Shown here one piece after another: positions 1 to 12,777 of a stretch of 64,000 nt of DNA; within the stretch, counting starts at the first letter, position 1; each line of letters starts with the position of its first letter. This DNA comes from Apus apus (lineage: Eukaryota; Chordata; Aves; Apodiformes; Apodidae). Below the pieces are notes generated by a model. It was not told the DNA's origin. It worked only from the letters and a program-made list of their open reading frames with translations, and did not search any database. The stretch spans positions 53,265,290-53,329,289 of the forward strand of contig NC_067282.1 in assembly GCF_020740795.1 (NCBI RefSeq), in the 5' to 3' direction. Position numbers and translations under genes: made by a program.

Positions 1-58
1 CTCTTTCATGAGGAAGTGCTTCCTGATACCCAACCTAAACCTCCCCTGGTGCAGCTTA
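1..58 (-). mobile_element. CR1 LINE fragment at window edge
   Basis: Reverse complement matches the CR1 ORF2 C-terminal coding region (CCCAACCTAAACCTCCCCTG is the antisense of a common CR1 stretch). The element continues outside the window. Confidence 0.7.
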
Positions 59-3000
59 ATGATTTTGTATATTAACAAGGCTCTTCACAAATGGACCTTA
101 AAGAATGCAAGTCTTCCCAGGGTAAAAGGGGAGGTCCCCACATGGGCCTATAACTGATGATAAAGAGAAAAGGTAAAATAAAAACTGTTCACAGTGGAGG
201 GTGTTACCAGTAGGCTGTCACACGAATCCATCTGGGACCAATGTTGCTCAGTGTATCTATGAATGACCTAGAAAAGACACTAAAGAGAAGTGAAGAGAAA
301 TTACAAAATAGTCTCACATTGCCAAGCATCATGAGATCAAAACTAAAATGAAGCATAAGGAGTTGCAGAAGAACCTCAGAGTGAGTGACTACTGAGTGAC
401 ATACCAGCAGATGGGAGTTCAGTTGAAAACTGAACAGGGGGAAAGTATACCAGAAAAAAAGTTTAACATTCCATACTGGAGTCCCTGCTAATCAAGAAGG
501 AAATCTTGGCTGTCACTGATTTCAAATCAGTCAGAAGATAAAACTAGGTTAGGAGTTATTAGGAAAGGAATACAGAATAAAGGAGATGATCTTGTTTTAC
601 CTCACTATAAATCCATGCTGCTCCTACAGACTGTCTGTATCCTCCATTGCCAAAATCATACTGTAGCATAGAAAATAAGTACCAGAAAGGGAAGAAAGCC
701 ATGATCAAAGATTCAGAAAAAAAATGTCTAGATGGAGAAATTGAATACACCGTGACTCCATAGCATAGGAAAGAGACTTTTCATGAGGGCAGTACAATTC
801 TATAACCTCATAAATGCCCTGGAGAAGATGTCTAGAGAGTGATGGTAAACTTTTTGTCATAACAAGAACTATCAGACAGGAATTTTGAAATAGAGAAAAG
901 CAGGGAACAACACAAACAAATACTGCCGTGAGATGCAGTGAGGGCTAAAAAAAAATTTTTCTTCATTTAAAAACTTGACAAATTCAAGGAAGAATTGTTC
1001 ATGAAACAGCTACATATTCAAAATTACTTGTCCCTGACTTCCTAAGGTCAACCTATAGTCTTCAGTAAGACAATTTTAAAAGAGTATAATGTTTTGCTGC
1101 GTTAGAGTGCTACAAAAGAAAAAAATAAATTGACTGTGGAACACCCCATCAAGGCATAGTGCAAATCAAACAAAGTCAGGCTTTAAGCTTCACATACAGT
1201 ATCTGAACAGTGAAATAATCAAATCACCTACCTATATAGCCAGATGGGTCCCATCCCTTTTCATGTGGTTTTAGATTGACATCAGAAACAGAATTTGTCT
1301 GAATGAGAAGAAATAAGCTATCAGAAATAAGCTATCAGAATCTGCCCTTTCGACTTAGTTGTAGGCAGGATTAAAACTCCATATTGCTGAATTGATATCA
1401 TAATTATAGCTGAATTGTCATGTTTCCATATAGAAACATTTATCTTGAGTTTAAATAAGATATTTTTGCATACTAAAGGTTTATTTATCTGCAGTTCAAA
1501 ACCCAAACTGTGCATCTATTTCTGAAATGGGTAGAAATGCTGTGTGTCTGACACTGAAGAGTTTTATTTGGGTTTCCTTTGCCCTTGGTTAAATGGGACG
1601 TGGCTGAAGGGATATTGTTCATTGGCAGTGGGTTGGTAAGGGACACTGCCCTAGAACTTGTACACTATGAGGCTGGGTATATGGTCTGCTTGTGAGCTTT
1701 GCAGAAGTGGAAATGGCAGTTGGCTCATACTTCACCCTTGTCATTAGTGCTTGTTGCAGTGTGAAATTTCCTTGGCCAGGAGGGATGGTTAATCCTAACT
1801 GAAGAAAGCACCATTGAAGAGTACCTAGTTATGATAGAGCCTGAACTAAGACTGTTTTATTCATTTATATTCCAAGATCTCTCTTATTCCTTCACTGAAG
1901 TATTTGTTGAGATCAAAAGAAGAACTGCTGATCCTTTCCAATAAATAAGGCTAAGAGAGCCTTGGGACATACTCTGGATTACCTGTTCTGAATTGTCCCC
2001 ACACTGGTGCCCAGGCCTGGGGTGCAATCGGAGGTTCTGCAGGCTCTCACCCTGCATAGCTGGGTTGAAGGGCTGCTCTGAAACCCCAGCAGCAGCCTGC
2101 TGGGCAAGAGCAAGGTGGGAAAGGGCTGTGTGAAGCTGTGCCTGGGCCCTCAGCCCTGCACAGGGCTGGACTCTGAACAGACCCAGGTGACCACCCTCAG
2201 ACCTGCTCTGATCCTCCTGCTTGGGTGCCATGGGTCTGCATTGGATAGGTCAGAGTCCTGCCCCACCATCACCCTTGGCTTCCTGGATGGGGGCACTAGA
2301 GCCTGGTGAGAGAAATAAGCACAGATGACCCCTCAGGTCCAGGGAGTCACCTTCTCCTGGGACAGCAATGACTCTGAGCAGCCTTGACCTGCCTGGAAGA
2401 CTAACTAGGTAACAGAGTCCCTACATCAGTCACTGTACTGATCCCTCCTGTACAGCTGCACAAGGTCTAAAAGGCCTATTGTGCAGGCTGCCCTCTGTAA
2501 CTTTCTTCATGCACTTCAGAAAAGACTCACTGTCTGTTCCACTGTCTTGCTGCACTCTCCATAAAGAATTTTACAATCAAGACGTAAAATGGTCTGCCTA
2601 ATTCTTTGTGGCTTGAGAATGCTTATGAGGTCCTGAACCAAAACTGCCTTTGAGATACAGGAATTTACACCCTCCAGCAGTTCTTTGGAAACATTTTTTA
2701 GCACTAAATATATTAAAAAATAAATAAATTCCTAGCCATGTACAGTTCTTTGGCTCATCCACGGGAGAATGAGTCCCTGCTTGAGCAGATCTCTCAGAAA
2801 GTAGAGCAGAAAGGACTGGGCATTGTTCTGAAATGAGAACCCATAGTCAGGATGACTCAGTGTGCAGAAATGTACTGTAATTATATCTGTGGGCTTTCAT
2901 TCACTGATTTAGCTATTTCATGTTTATAAAGTTTGCTCAGAAAGCCTCTTTTCTGTATGGCCTTGTTAAGGACATATTTATATTTATGACACCCATAGTC

Positions 3001-5861
3001 TGACATTCTTCTGCTGTACCAAAGGAGAAATGCACTTTTCCCTGTTAATAATAATTAAAAAATCATTGTTATATAGGACTGGCGTTTTCCCTGCCTTTAA
3101 TTGTGTTTGCTATCCAAGATCAGTTTATAGTGTGCTTTCAAACTCTGTGGAGATCACACCCCTATGAAACACTGGTTTATCTGTGTTCGACCACAATTTG
3201 AAAATTTTGGTTTTCAGGTGTTGGTGGAAAGGGGGTTGCAAAGCTGAAGCCTTTTTTCTTCCTCTCAACATGCCACGGGTAATTCTGCAGCCTTGTATTT
3301 ATGCCAGCAGAGAAAGCTCCTGCAGCTTCAAACACACACAGATTGCCTTCTGCAACTAGACCCAGCTGTGCATATCAGTTCTGATTCAACCAGCCATCTT
3401 GTCTGAAATGGTCTATTACAGATTCAAAGTTTGAAGTTCAAACAACGTCATTCTGCTTTAAGTCTTGTGAATGCTGAAGGGGAAAAAATGTCTATTAGAT
3501 TTTCATGTTCCCTGGATAAAAATCCAGTCTTTTGCTATGTTTGTATAAAAAAAACCCATGCTGTTATATATTTTTCACTTCCTGCAGTCATACATTTCAT
3601 AGAAGATTGCAGGTTTTTGAGATTCTTCTTCATAGGAGAAAATTCACTTTCTCCTAGTACTGAGAGTCATAATGGATAAGCCAAGATGAGGCAGGAAATG
3701 CAAGAAATGTCTCAAGTGTTGTATGCCCTTTATTAATAATGAGCCTGAAAGTATTTTAGTATTCCAGGCAGACAATTAAAATTAGATGGGACCTAGAGCT
3801 CATTAAGAAACATGAGACTGATTATACTGCACTGTGCCTCTGCCCCCAAAGAGCATCATTTCATTAAACCTGGCTTTTTATAAAGCTTTCTCTTACCCTC
3901 TTGTCACACAATCCAAACATAAGCAAATAGAAGAAAATGTACCTTCTCTGTCTTCTCACGTTTCACATTTTGCAATGGAGACATCAGTTCTTGTCTCAGA
4001 TTAATGTCTGTGTACACAGCAGACTAGCAAAATCTCCAGACTAAATGGATCCATTCAGGATGACCCTGTAATCGTTATGAGATGCTTTCACCAGTAATTA
4101 TGTCCCTGGACAGTCCATGTCATCACAGATCTAAAATATTTGCTTGCAGGCTGCAGTTGGCCTGGCAGAAAAAGCTGCCTATGATATCATTGATAAGAAG
4201 TGGTCTTACAATCAACTGCATTATCTCACAATTTTCATTCAAGAATTGTCACATTTTTCGCCCTTCATTAATCTCATGAGATACCAGAAGCTGCCTGTAA
4301 AACCTTGTGTCAACAGAAGTTTATTGATTTCATCCATTAAACACAAACCCATATGGATTCCTGCAAGTTTCAGTTGTCGGTCTAGGGTGTTGGTAACACA
4401 GGAAAACCACTGCGACGTGATGAGTCTTTTAGACTATAGCTTCGTGTTGCACTTAATCCAATTTAAGTGCTGCCAAAATGCTGATCCTGCTCTTCCTTTC
4501 TCCCATCCCTGGCTCCTGTCCTTGCATTAGCAATCACATGCCTGCATGGTGATTTGAATCAGTTTGCTGATCCCACGGGAAATGCTTCCACGTCCTGCTG
4601 GATTAGTCTCTGTGGCAGCAGTCTCTGGATGCCATGCAGCAGGGACACCGTGGGTGTGGGAGGGAGGGAGGCCAGTGCATCTCATTCGCTTGTAGCCAGC
4701 ACTTAGTTGGGATGGGGCAGAAGGTGAAACTCCATCCAGAATGTCCTGTTTGGAGTGGGGTGGTGGCTCCAGCTCTTTCATACCTCAAAATCCACCTTCT
4801 CAGCTTGCAGCAAGGAATGCTCCTGCCCAGAGTTTAAGCCCAGAACTGAGGATCAGGAGTGGTAAGTCTTTGCAGAGCAGGTACAGAAGCAAACAGCTAC
4901 CTTTGCTAGGTAATCTGAGAGCCTCAGTTCCTAAGAACACCAGGCTGTAGCCTTCCCAGTCCCAAAATTTAAAGTCCAAGAAAGAGCAAAAAGCCAGAAA
5001 TCACAAATATCCCACAAACTGTGAGTTTGTTATTTTGGGAGGTTTTCTATTATGAAAATGAATTACAGCTTGTAAGCTGTTTTCCAACATATGAACCTAC
5101 CATCATCCCTGCTAAGTATGTGTGTGGGACAGTTACAGCCTGTAATAACTGGGCCACCACAAAAATGCAGGTCCTGTGCCTGTGTCCTCCCACCCTCCCC
5201 ATTGTTCCCATCCCACAGCCTTCTAAAACTGGTTACCCAGTAAGTTCCTGTAGTGCTTGGAGTGCTCTGCCACACCCCAGCCATCTTCCACCTCTTCCTG
5301 CAGACCTCCTTTCATTCACAAAAATCTGCTGCCACTTCCCACTTGTACCAGACCTTTGGCAAGATCCCAAAGCCTCGTGCTCCACTGGCTTCTACAGTTG
5401 CTGGCTCAGTTTTCCTCCCGACTTTTTCAAGAGATCAGGCTTCCTGCGGTTTTTGGACTCTTCTTCCAGCTGAGATGGTGGATACTTGCAAAGAAGAGCA
5501 GATTTTGCTGTTTCAAACCAGCACCAGTGTTCTTCCCCGCTCAGAAGTAAATTTACATGGCAAGTTATGGGCTGTATGCTCACATTAACACTGCAACGGG
5601 GTGGCAGAGCTGCACACACTTCCCATCCCGGTGTCTCCTGATAGCAGAGGGATTTTTCTTAGCACCATAGCTCCTTGTAGAAATGATCAGAGGGAACTGC
5701 AGAAGGCCACAAATCTACTTTTATTTTCTGAGGAGGCTTAAGTGAGAAACACACAGATAAGCCCTTGAATCTGCTACCAAGAATTATCTGTACTGACTGT
5801 ACCTTCTGAATAGAGCAAGAAATAAAGAGACAACCATGCTTGATGCTTTTTATACAGACTA
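59..5861. other. Intergenic, no gene recognised
   Basis: Short open frames only, none with a recognisable domain or codon-like pattern. The stretch at about 1990-2390 and that at 4500-5560 are moderately GC-rich but show no exon structure I could support. Confidence 0.6.
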
Positions 5862-6632
5862 ATTGACTGGAAAATGGGAAACATAACTCCCATTTTCAAG
5901 AAGGGAAAAAAGGAAGACCCAGGAAACTATAGACCAGTTGGTCTCACCTCTGTGCCCAGCAAGATCATGGAGCAGATCCTCCTGAAGGCTCTGCTGAGGC
6001 ACATGAAAAACAAAGGGGTGATTGGTGACAGCCAACATGGTTTCACCTGCCTGACTAATGTGGTGGCTTGTACGGTGGGGTCACAGCATCAGTGGACAAA
6101 GGAAAAGCGACTGACATCACCTACCTGGACCTGTGCAAAGCTTTTGACACTGTCCTGCATGACATCCTGGTATTGAAATTGGAACAGTATGGATTTGGTG
6201 GATGGACCACTCAATGGGGTAAGGAACTGGCTGGATGGTTGCACTCAAAGAGTGGTGTTTAATGGCTCATTGTCCAGATGGAGACCTGTGATGACTGGTG
6301 TTCCCCAAGGGTCTGTACTGGGACCAGTGTTATTTAACATCTTTGACAGTGACATGGACAGTGGCATTGAGTGCACCCTCAGCAAGTTTGCTGATGACAC
6401 CAAAGTGTGTGGTGAGGTCAACATGCTGGAGGGGAGGGACGCTGTGATGTGAGTCACTGGAACAGGTTGCCCAGAGAAGTTGTGGAAACCCCATCCCTGG
6501 AAGTGTTCAAGACCAGGTTGGATGGGGCCTTCAGCAGCCTGATCTAGTGGGAGGTGTCCCTGCCTATCCAGGAGGGTTGGAACTCGTTGATCTTTAAGGT
6601 CTCTTCCAACTCAAACCATTCTATGATTCTAT
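5862..6632 (+). mobile_element. CR1 LINE, internally deleted, with reverse-transcriptase remnant
   Basis: Encodes reverse-transcriptase pieces: [22 protein letters not shown] (without the first residues in frame), [16 protein letters not shown] (motif A), [16 protein letters not shown] (motif B) and FADDTKV (motif C), in at least two frames. It then jumps near 6450 to the CR1 3' end and terminates with the ATTCTATGATTCTATT tail. Inactive. Confidence 0.93.
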
Positions 6633-8310
6633 TAAATGCAAATTTCTGCTACACTTGGTGTGCAGAATTCACCTAGACTGCTTTTCCTAGATCAGGTTCT
6701 AGTTTATTATCTTAATACCATGATACAAGGATCTACTCTCAGTTCTGCTCATTTTGCTTCTTGCACTCGGACTATATCCTGCCCTCAACTGCACCTTCCT
6801 CCCAGACTCCCTCAGTGCTAGTCATGGCCTTTCCCTCCCTTCTCTGAGAAACTCTCCAGTGCCAACGTGCCACCCGCCAATATGGAAGAGCTGCTGTAGT
6901 TATATGCACTGATGGGCTCAAGCAAAGCACACTGACATCAGTGGAAAGATTATAATCAACTTCACTGGATTTTTTATTTCTCCTGTTTCCAGATAGTACA
7001 TAGGCTCCTCAGCCCATGGCACTTCTTCCTCATCTTCTTTCCCACTTGTATAAAGGCTGACACTATAGCCACTGACTTATTTCCTTAAGTAAGTGTCTCC
7101 AAGAGCAGGCTTGGGTTGCTTTATAATGCAGCTCTGTGCTAGCATTTATTTGCATTTATGGAAGTAAAAGAAAAATTTCTAACCTGGTCCTTATTAGAGC
7201 TCAAGGTTTTACCATGTGTTTTTATGTCATTCTTCCAGCAGAAACACAAGGCCCTGTATTCATGTTCTGGCTGTTAAATAAAGAACAAAACACTTTCAAA
7301 GTACGTGTATCTGTGATTTTGTACACATAAAGTGTTTGTATAGAATGATTTGGCTGTTTAACCAACCTCTGTAGGGATTATTTTTTAAGCATTTCAGTTC
7401 AACTTTAAAATTAAATTCCAGGCTCCCAAGAAGTCCATGTGAGGATGAGGGTGCAGCATCACGAGGGGTTTTGATTTCTCAAAGACTACCCTTTCCAGTG
7501 ACTACCTCATTCTTCAGCACTGGCATCGTTTCATGTTAACTTAACCTAAGCTGGAAACCACACCCCTAGCCTCCAGAGATCCTGAGCTGAAGTTTCATCT
7601 GTTTCTGTAGGGCAGACACCATCTAGGACACAGCCCGTAGGAGCAGCTTTGGTGAGAGGGATCAGGCTGCAGCAGTCCCTGCACACAGGTCCTTGGCCCC
7701 AGCCTGAAGATCTGGTGAGGAGTGCCTCAGGAATTGCCATCTAGAGATTCACCTAACTCCTCCCATGCCAAAGCTTTGATACCTGGCATCCCAAATTCTC
7801 AGACATCCACCCTTCCCAAACTATTTCAGCATGCAATGCCACAGTAATCCAATTTTCTTTTCCTAGCAGTCCTGCCTGCGAAGCTCTACCATCCAAGTCA
7901 CAACTCCCTGCAAGTCTCTTCTGCTTTGAAGACCTCCTCAAGGCCAGTTGCCTCTGGGCCCACCCAGACCCTGCATCCTGAATATGTCTGAGTTTGACCC
8001 TAGAGTTTGTGGGATAGGTCAAAAACCTGCTTCTCTATACACTTCAGGAGACATCAGTGTGAAAAAAAACAGTCTTTAGGAGACATCTAAAACTGAATGT
8101 CATTTGGGAATGAGATGCGCTTCAAGTAAATTTCCTTGATGGACCGTGTCTAGCTGGCATGGCCAGCTAGTGCCATCTCAAGAGACTTGGGGCTCCTATC
8201 AAAAGTGGTGATGGTGGCTTTCTTTTTAAAGACGGGCTGAGCTGAGTGGTTGCTCAGCACACATCAACAGCTTGAGAAGTCATGCAGGAGGCAGGAATCT
8301 GAAACCACTG
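6633..8310. other. Intergenic, nothing recognised
   Basis: Unique-looking sequence with no splice-consistent coding frame or repeat family that I recognise. Confidence 0.6.
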
Positions 8311-8608
8311 AATCATAGAATCACAGAATGCCAGGTTGGAAGGGACCTCAAGGATCATCTGGTCCAACCTTTCTACGTAATACTATGGTTTGTATGAGAT
8401 GGCTCAGCACCCTGTAGAGCTGAGTCTTAAAACTGTCCAGTGTGGGGGAATCCACCACTTCTCTTGGGAGATTATTCCAATGTTTGACTGTCCTCACGGT
8501 GAAAAATTTACCTTGGGTGTCCAACTGGAATCTCCCCAGGACCAACTTATGCCCATTACCCCTTCTCTTCTCCATGTGACTCCTTGTAAAAAGGGAGTCT
8601 CCTTAGTA
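8311..8608 (-). mobile_element. CR1 LINE 3' fragment
   Basis: Minus-strand translation gives KFFTVRTVKHWNNLPREVVD, the C-terminus of CR1 ORF2, and the element ends in the ATTCTATGATT-type tail at 8311. Confidence 0.9.
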
Positions 8609-11600
8609 GATGCCGAAAAGTGCATCCTTAGTCTGTCAGGACCGAATGTAGATCAACCCAAATTCTGTATCCACTTCAAAATTATTTTTTTCTGGAGTGC
8701 CTCTATATCCCTGTATTAACATGGTGCTCTTTTCTCTAGGCACGGATCCACTGGGTCCACAGAAGCCAGTTCTGCTTTGCCTGGCTGACAGTTTGCTCAT
8801 TTGCAAAAACTCCCTCAAACCTACTTGTGGCTTTGCTTGTTAGGGCAGGGTTTCATGCCCAGGATTTAAATTCCTGCAGTTAAATTGGACTAAGTGCAAA
8901 ATGAAGCTGTGACTTTTTCATCTTTCAGAGTAAAAGCGTTGGGTATTGCAGAATAGTGGGCTTTATTCTTGTTCTTTACTATCCTTCAATACCAAAGTCT
9001 CTTTATATAACACCACGTAGGATTCTGGGCAGTTTTAACAAGCTTTACAAAGTTTTTAAGGAGACATGCCTTCCACCTGTGCCGCCAGGGACCATCTCTT
9101 GCTTAAATCCATCCAGGTATTTTTATTTTTCTACACGTGCAGCAGCCCTGCGGTCTTCAAAAGGGACACTGATCCACGCGGGAGGTGCTTTCATAGGGTA
9201 ACTTAGAGCCTGAGAATCCTGCGAGCGAAAAACGCTGCAGGGCAGGATGCAGCAGAGTTTCCTCGGCACCCCCCAGCCCGTTCTCCCACCCCCGCGGAGT
9301 GTTTTCCTGCCACCTGCTGGTGGGAAATGACCCGCCGCCTCCTCTGTTCTATCGTCTCCGTCGGTGGCACGGAGCGGGGCATGAAACACCTCTGGTGGTG
9401 CGGCAGGTGTGGCCACCGATCCTCGCAGAGACCTCTTAAAAGCTACTTGCGATTTGAACTGATCCCGCTCAGGACGTAGGTACTGTCCGAAAAACAACAG
9501 CCCCCCTTTTGCTCATCTTCCCCTCCCCCTTGTCCCCCCCTGTGCACTCAGATCAGCTGTTAAACCTCCCAGAACGGGGGCTGTGACGCCTTGTGCACCT
9601 GTGGGCATCAGGCATGTAAGCAGAGCTTTGACACAGATTAGGAACAAGCGTGGGAAGGTGATAAAAAAATTAACAGCAATAATAGAGAGTCTGTTGAACT
9701 GCGGGTCCTCGCGTTACCTCAGTGGTGCTGAACTCCACCAAACCCTGTCCCACGGTGGTGCCTCCAGGAGGAACAGCAGTGATTGAATTGGACTGGAATT
9801 GGGGCACCCTCAATTGCTCTGAACCAGCTCCTGGTAGAGTAGGATGATTTCAGGAGTTGCTACTTTCTCTTTGATGATTTTGTCCATCTTTCACTGTCTA
9901 AGGTGCGATTCAGTTGTTTAATTATCAATATTCTAACCTGTGCAAGATGTTCAGTGATATTATGCCAAAGCACTGTATCAAGGTATGAATGAAAAATGTA
10001 AAAGTAATTTGTAAAGTAACAGTATTTATAGCTGGCTTGCAAATACTTCCAGCAATTTAATTCCAGGAATTAAAAAAAAAACAACAACACAATAACTTTG
10101 TATAGACATTTGCCTAAAATTATAGAGAAGTCTTTGAAAGGATTTTGAGGCTTGTGGGCCCATTTTCAAGAACAGCAAATGGCAGCAAACAGATCAATGT
10201 AGGTCACAGAATCTGACTTTGGACAGTTCTAAGTGCCCTGGTCAAGTGTCATTAGGTTAAGCTAACGAAGAGTAGGAAAAACATGGAAGTTGTACAGTAT
10301 ATTTGTAATATTAGTAAGCATACAGACATACACATTCCTGTATGAATGTGGCCAGACATGAGTGCAGATTTGCTTGCCTGAACAGGCATTCATAATTCAT
10401 CAGTCTTGCTTTTTTTTGATATTATTTTTTTAAGATTTTTGTTTATTTTAAATAAGAACTGAAGTTAGAATGAACAACTGTTAATTCAATGGATTTCCGG
10501 GTATCTTCTCTGTAACAGAACAGATACACGAAAGGCCATCACAGCAGCCTGGTAGCCCATAAAGCAGCATCCAAAACTAAATGCTGTCAGAGTTAGAGGT
10601 GAACCTTATCTCTTTAATCCCCTAAACTAAGGGACTTACAACACTTGATTCCAGCCTGAAGACAAATTCCTTGTGCATGACTTCTAGTCACAGGCACAGC
10701 AATGCTGGCAAAAGCTGCCCAGATGTCTATACAATGTTCCCTGATTATTTTTTTTTTACATGGATATTTTAACTTCTATTACTTCAATCCCTGTTTTAAA
10801 TGAGATAAAATCTCATCACATCTATCTCTATCCTGCCTCCCAGGGCTGAAGAGATGAGGAAGTTTAGAAAGGATTTCTCATCAAATCATACAGCATTAGT
10901 GGCTTTCTACCCATAAAATGTCCATTGCACATGGTAGACAAGTTAGTGGGTTTGCTAAAATATTAACTTCCAACAGCTTATGATATTAAAAATAAACATA
11001 TGACCTGCATATAAAAGGAAAAAAGAAATATAAAATGCTAAATAAACATATCAACTGGTATGGGCAAAATAGTGGACAGAAGGTGCTACCTTGTACAGGT
11101 ACAGTTAAGAGACAATTTTGCTTAAAGCGCATGGCAAAACCTGGTGATTCCACCCCAAGTAAAGCTAGTTACATCCTCAGAAGATGACAGGGAACCAGGT
11201 CCTTCTAGGGCTGTTCAAGGAAACCCTCAGTCCCATGGGCTAGGGGGATCCCCAGCATCTTGAATCCATGGGAAAACCTCTCCCTGGGTGCCCTTGGGAG
11301 GCCAGTTTGGGTACAGGACTAACTAGGATGCAGGGGAAAAGCACCTTGGACTTGCGTCATCAAACTCCATTTCTGTTTGGTTAGGGTGAGTGGCTCTATT
11401 CTCTGTTGCATGGAGGTTTAAGGGCCAGCAACTAGGAGTAGGAATCAGGGGTGCCAGGACCCATGCACCTGCATTGCACATTGATTGAATATCTATGCCT
11501 GCGTGGTCACTTGCATACACAGGCTGGATTTGCTGTAAATTAGGGTAAGAGCAGTGGAAGCCAGGTACCAAAGCATCTTCAAGTCTGGCCAAGGATCAGG

Positions 11601-11889
11601 AAATACAAGCCAGCTCCTGCAGCAAGTGTAGGATGTGGATCCAAATACAGGAATCCAGGCAACCGGCTCTCTGTGAACATGGTCCACAGGGCCAGAGAAT
11701 CCTGTGAAGCAGCAAACTTTAGGGTTTCCTACTATAGATGTGATGGGTGTTACAGGTATATTAAGACAGAGAAGACTGACACTGGTCTACTTAGTTTCAA
11801 GCACTGGATCACACATGAAGCAGCAGCAGAGAGGTGGTATCAAGTTATGTTAACATGCAACTAAGTCATACACTTACCTTGCTCCCGTT
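8609..11889. other. Intergenic downstream of SLC15A1, with a CpG-rich patch
   Basis: Mostly AT-rich without recognisable genes. The part at about 9160-9480 is notably richer in CpG than its surroundings (see findings). Confidence 0.6.
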
Positions 11890-12588
11890 AGTTTGTTACA
11901 ACACAAGTTTTATTGCTGTTGCTTATTTCAAATGTCATTCACCCTTTTCTGTTTACCTGAGTGGACATCTCATTCATATATTTGATTTAAAACATAACAG
12001 AAGTTAAATGGGTAGTTAACAGGCACACAAAGCATTATATTATGGTGGATGTCCAGGTTACTGTCATGCGGAGCACAGACAGCACTTTAAGCTGAACAAT
12101 GCCAGAGTTTTGCTCCCATGATCCTTAAGGAAATACAAAAGGAATTTAAGGCACATGTGACCTGCTCCTTTCAAGTAACAGTGAGGCTAGAGGGGTCATG
12201 CAGACAGCTTGGCTTCAATTACTGTTTCTTGGCAATACTCGTTTCTTTCATGATATAAAATTGAAATGCAGTATAAAAATACATCTTTCCACAGGGTCTA
12301 ATAGTGCCAAGTGCAATTTCAATATGTCAATGCTTTCGTAGGTAAGCTTGAGGTACATTAACAGTGCAAATTCTCCTGGAGTTTCTTCAAGATACCATGT
12401 TCAGTACAAGAAAAACTGATCTTTTCCTCTTGCTTCCCAAGAGAGGCTGCATTTTAAGTTAAACCAGTTTTTCTTAACCTCTCCCATTCGGCATTTCATC
12501 CAGACATGTTACTGATGTCCTGATTCTTCTTACTGCAGGGGTAGTTAATGGGATACCATAATTTATAAACACTCCTTGAATACACATT
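11890..12588 (-). other. SLC15A1: SLC15A1 3' UTR (end estimated)
   Basis: AT-rich sequence after the stop codon with no coding signal. Its lower limit is placed about 20 bp below the first good AATAAA on the minus strand (11909-11914). Shorter or longer isoforms cannot be excluded from sequence alone. Confidence 0.6.
11909..11914 (-). terminator. SLC15A1: Polyadenylation signal AATAAA, probably SLC15A1
   Basis: Canonical AATAAA on the minus strand about 675 nt after the stop codon. Choice of this site over others is inference. Confidence 0.55.
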
Positions 12589-12777
12589 TTACAAGTGAGA
12601 GTCAGCTTCAACTTGCTTTTCATTGAAGTTTTCATTCTTTTTTACTTGCTTCTTTTCTTCCTCATCAAGTTGGGCTTCAATCTCATTCGGATCAACGTAG
12701 GTATAAAAATAAGCCATGATAGCAAAAAAGATGCAAACTGCCAACAGCAAGGCAGCAAACAGAACGTATTCTGCCCA
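12589..12777 (-). CDS. SLC15A1: SLC15A1 exon 23 coding part (TM12 and C-terminal tail)
   Basis: Encodes W647-L708 and the TAA stop. TM12 ([14 protein letters not shown]) is followed by an acidic then basic cytoplasmic tail ([16 protein letters not shown]), as in mammalian PEPT1. The last residues (EADSHL) differ from human. Confidence 0.96.
   Translation of the reverse strand, partial: WAEYVLFAALLLAVCIFFAIMAYFYTYVDPNEIEAQLDEEEKKQVKKNENFNEKQVEADSHL

Noticed and set aside
4144-4530. 128-codon plus-strand open frame
   Set aside because: No recognisable domain, AT-rich composition, overlapping frames in other registers and no splice support.
5874-6452. Reverse-transcriptase-like frames as a domesticated gene or retron
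   Set aside because: The motifs fall in shifted frames within a CR1 that has an internal deletion and a standard CR1 3' tail.
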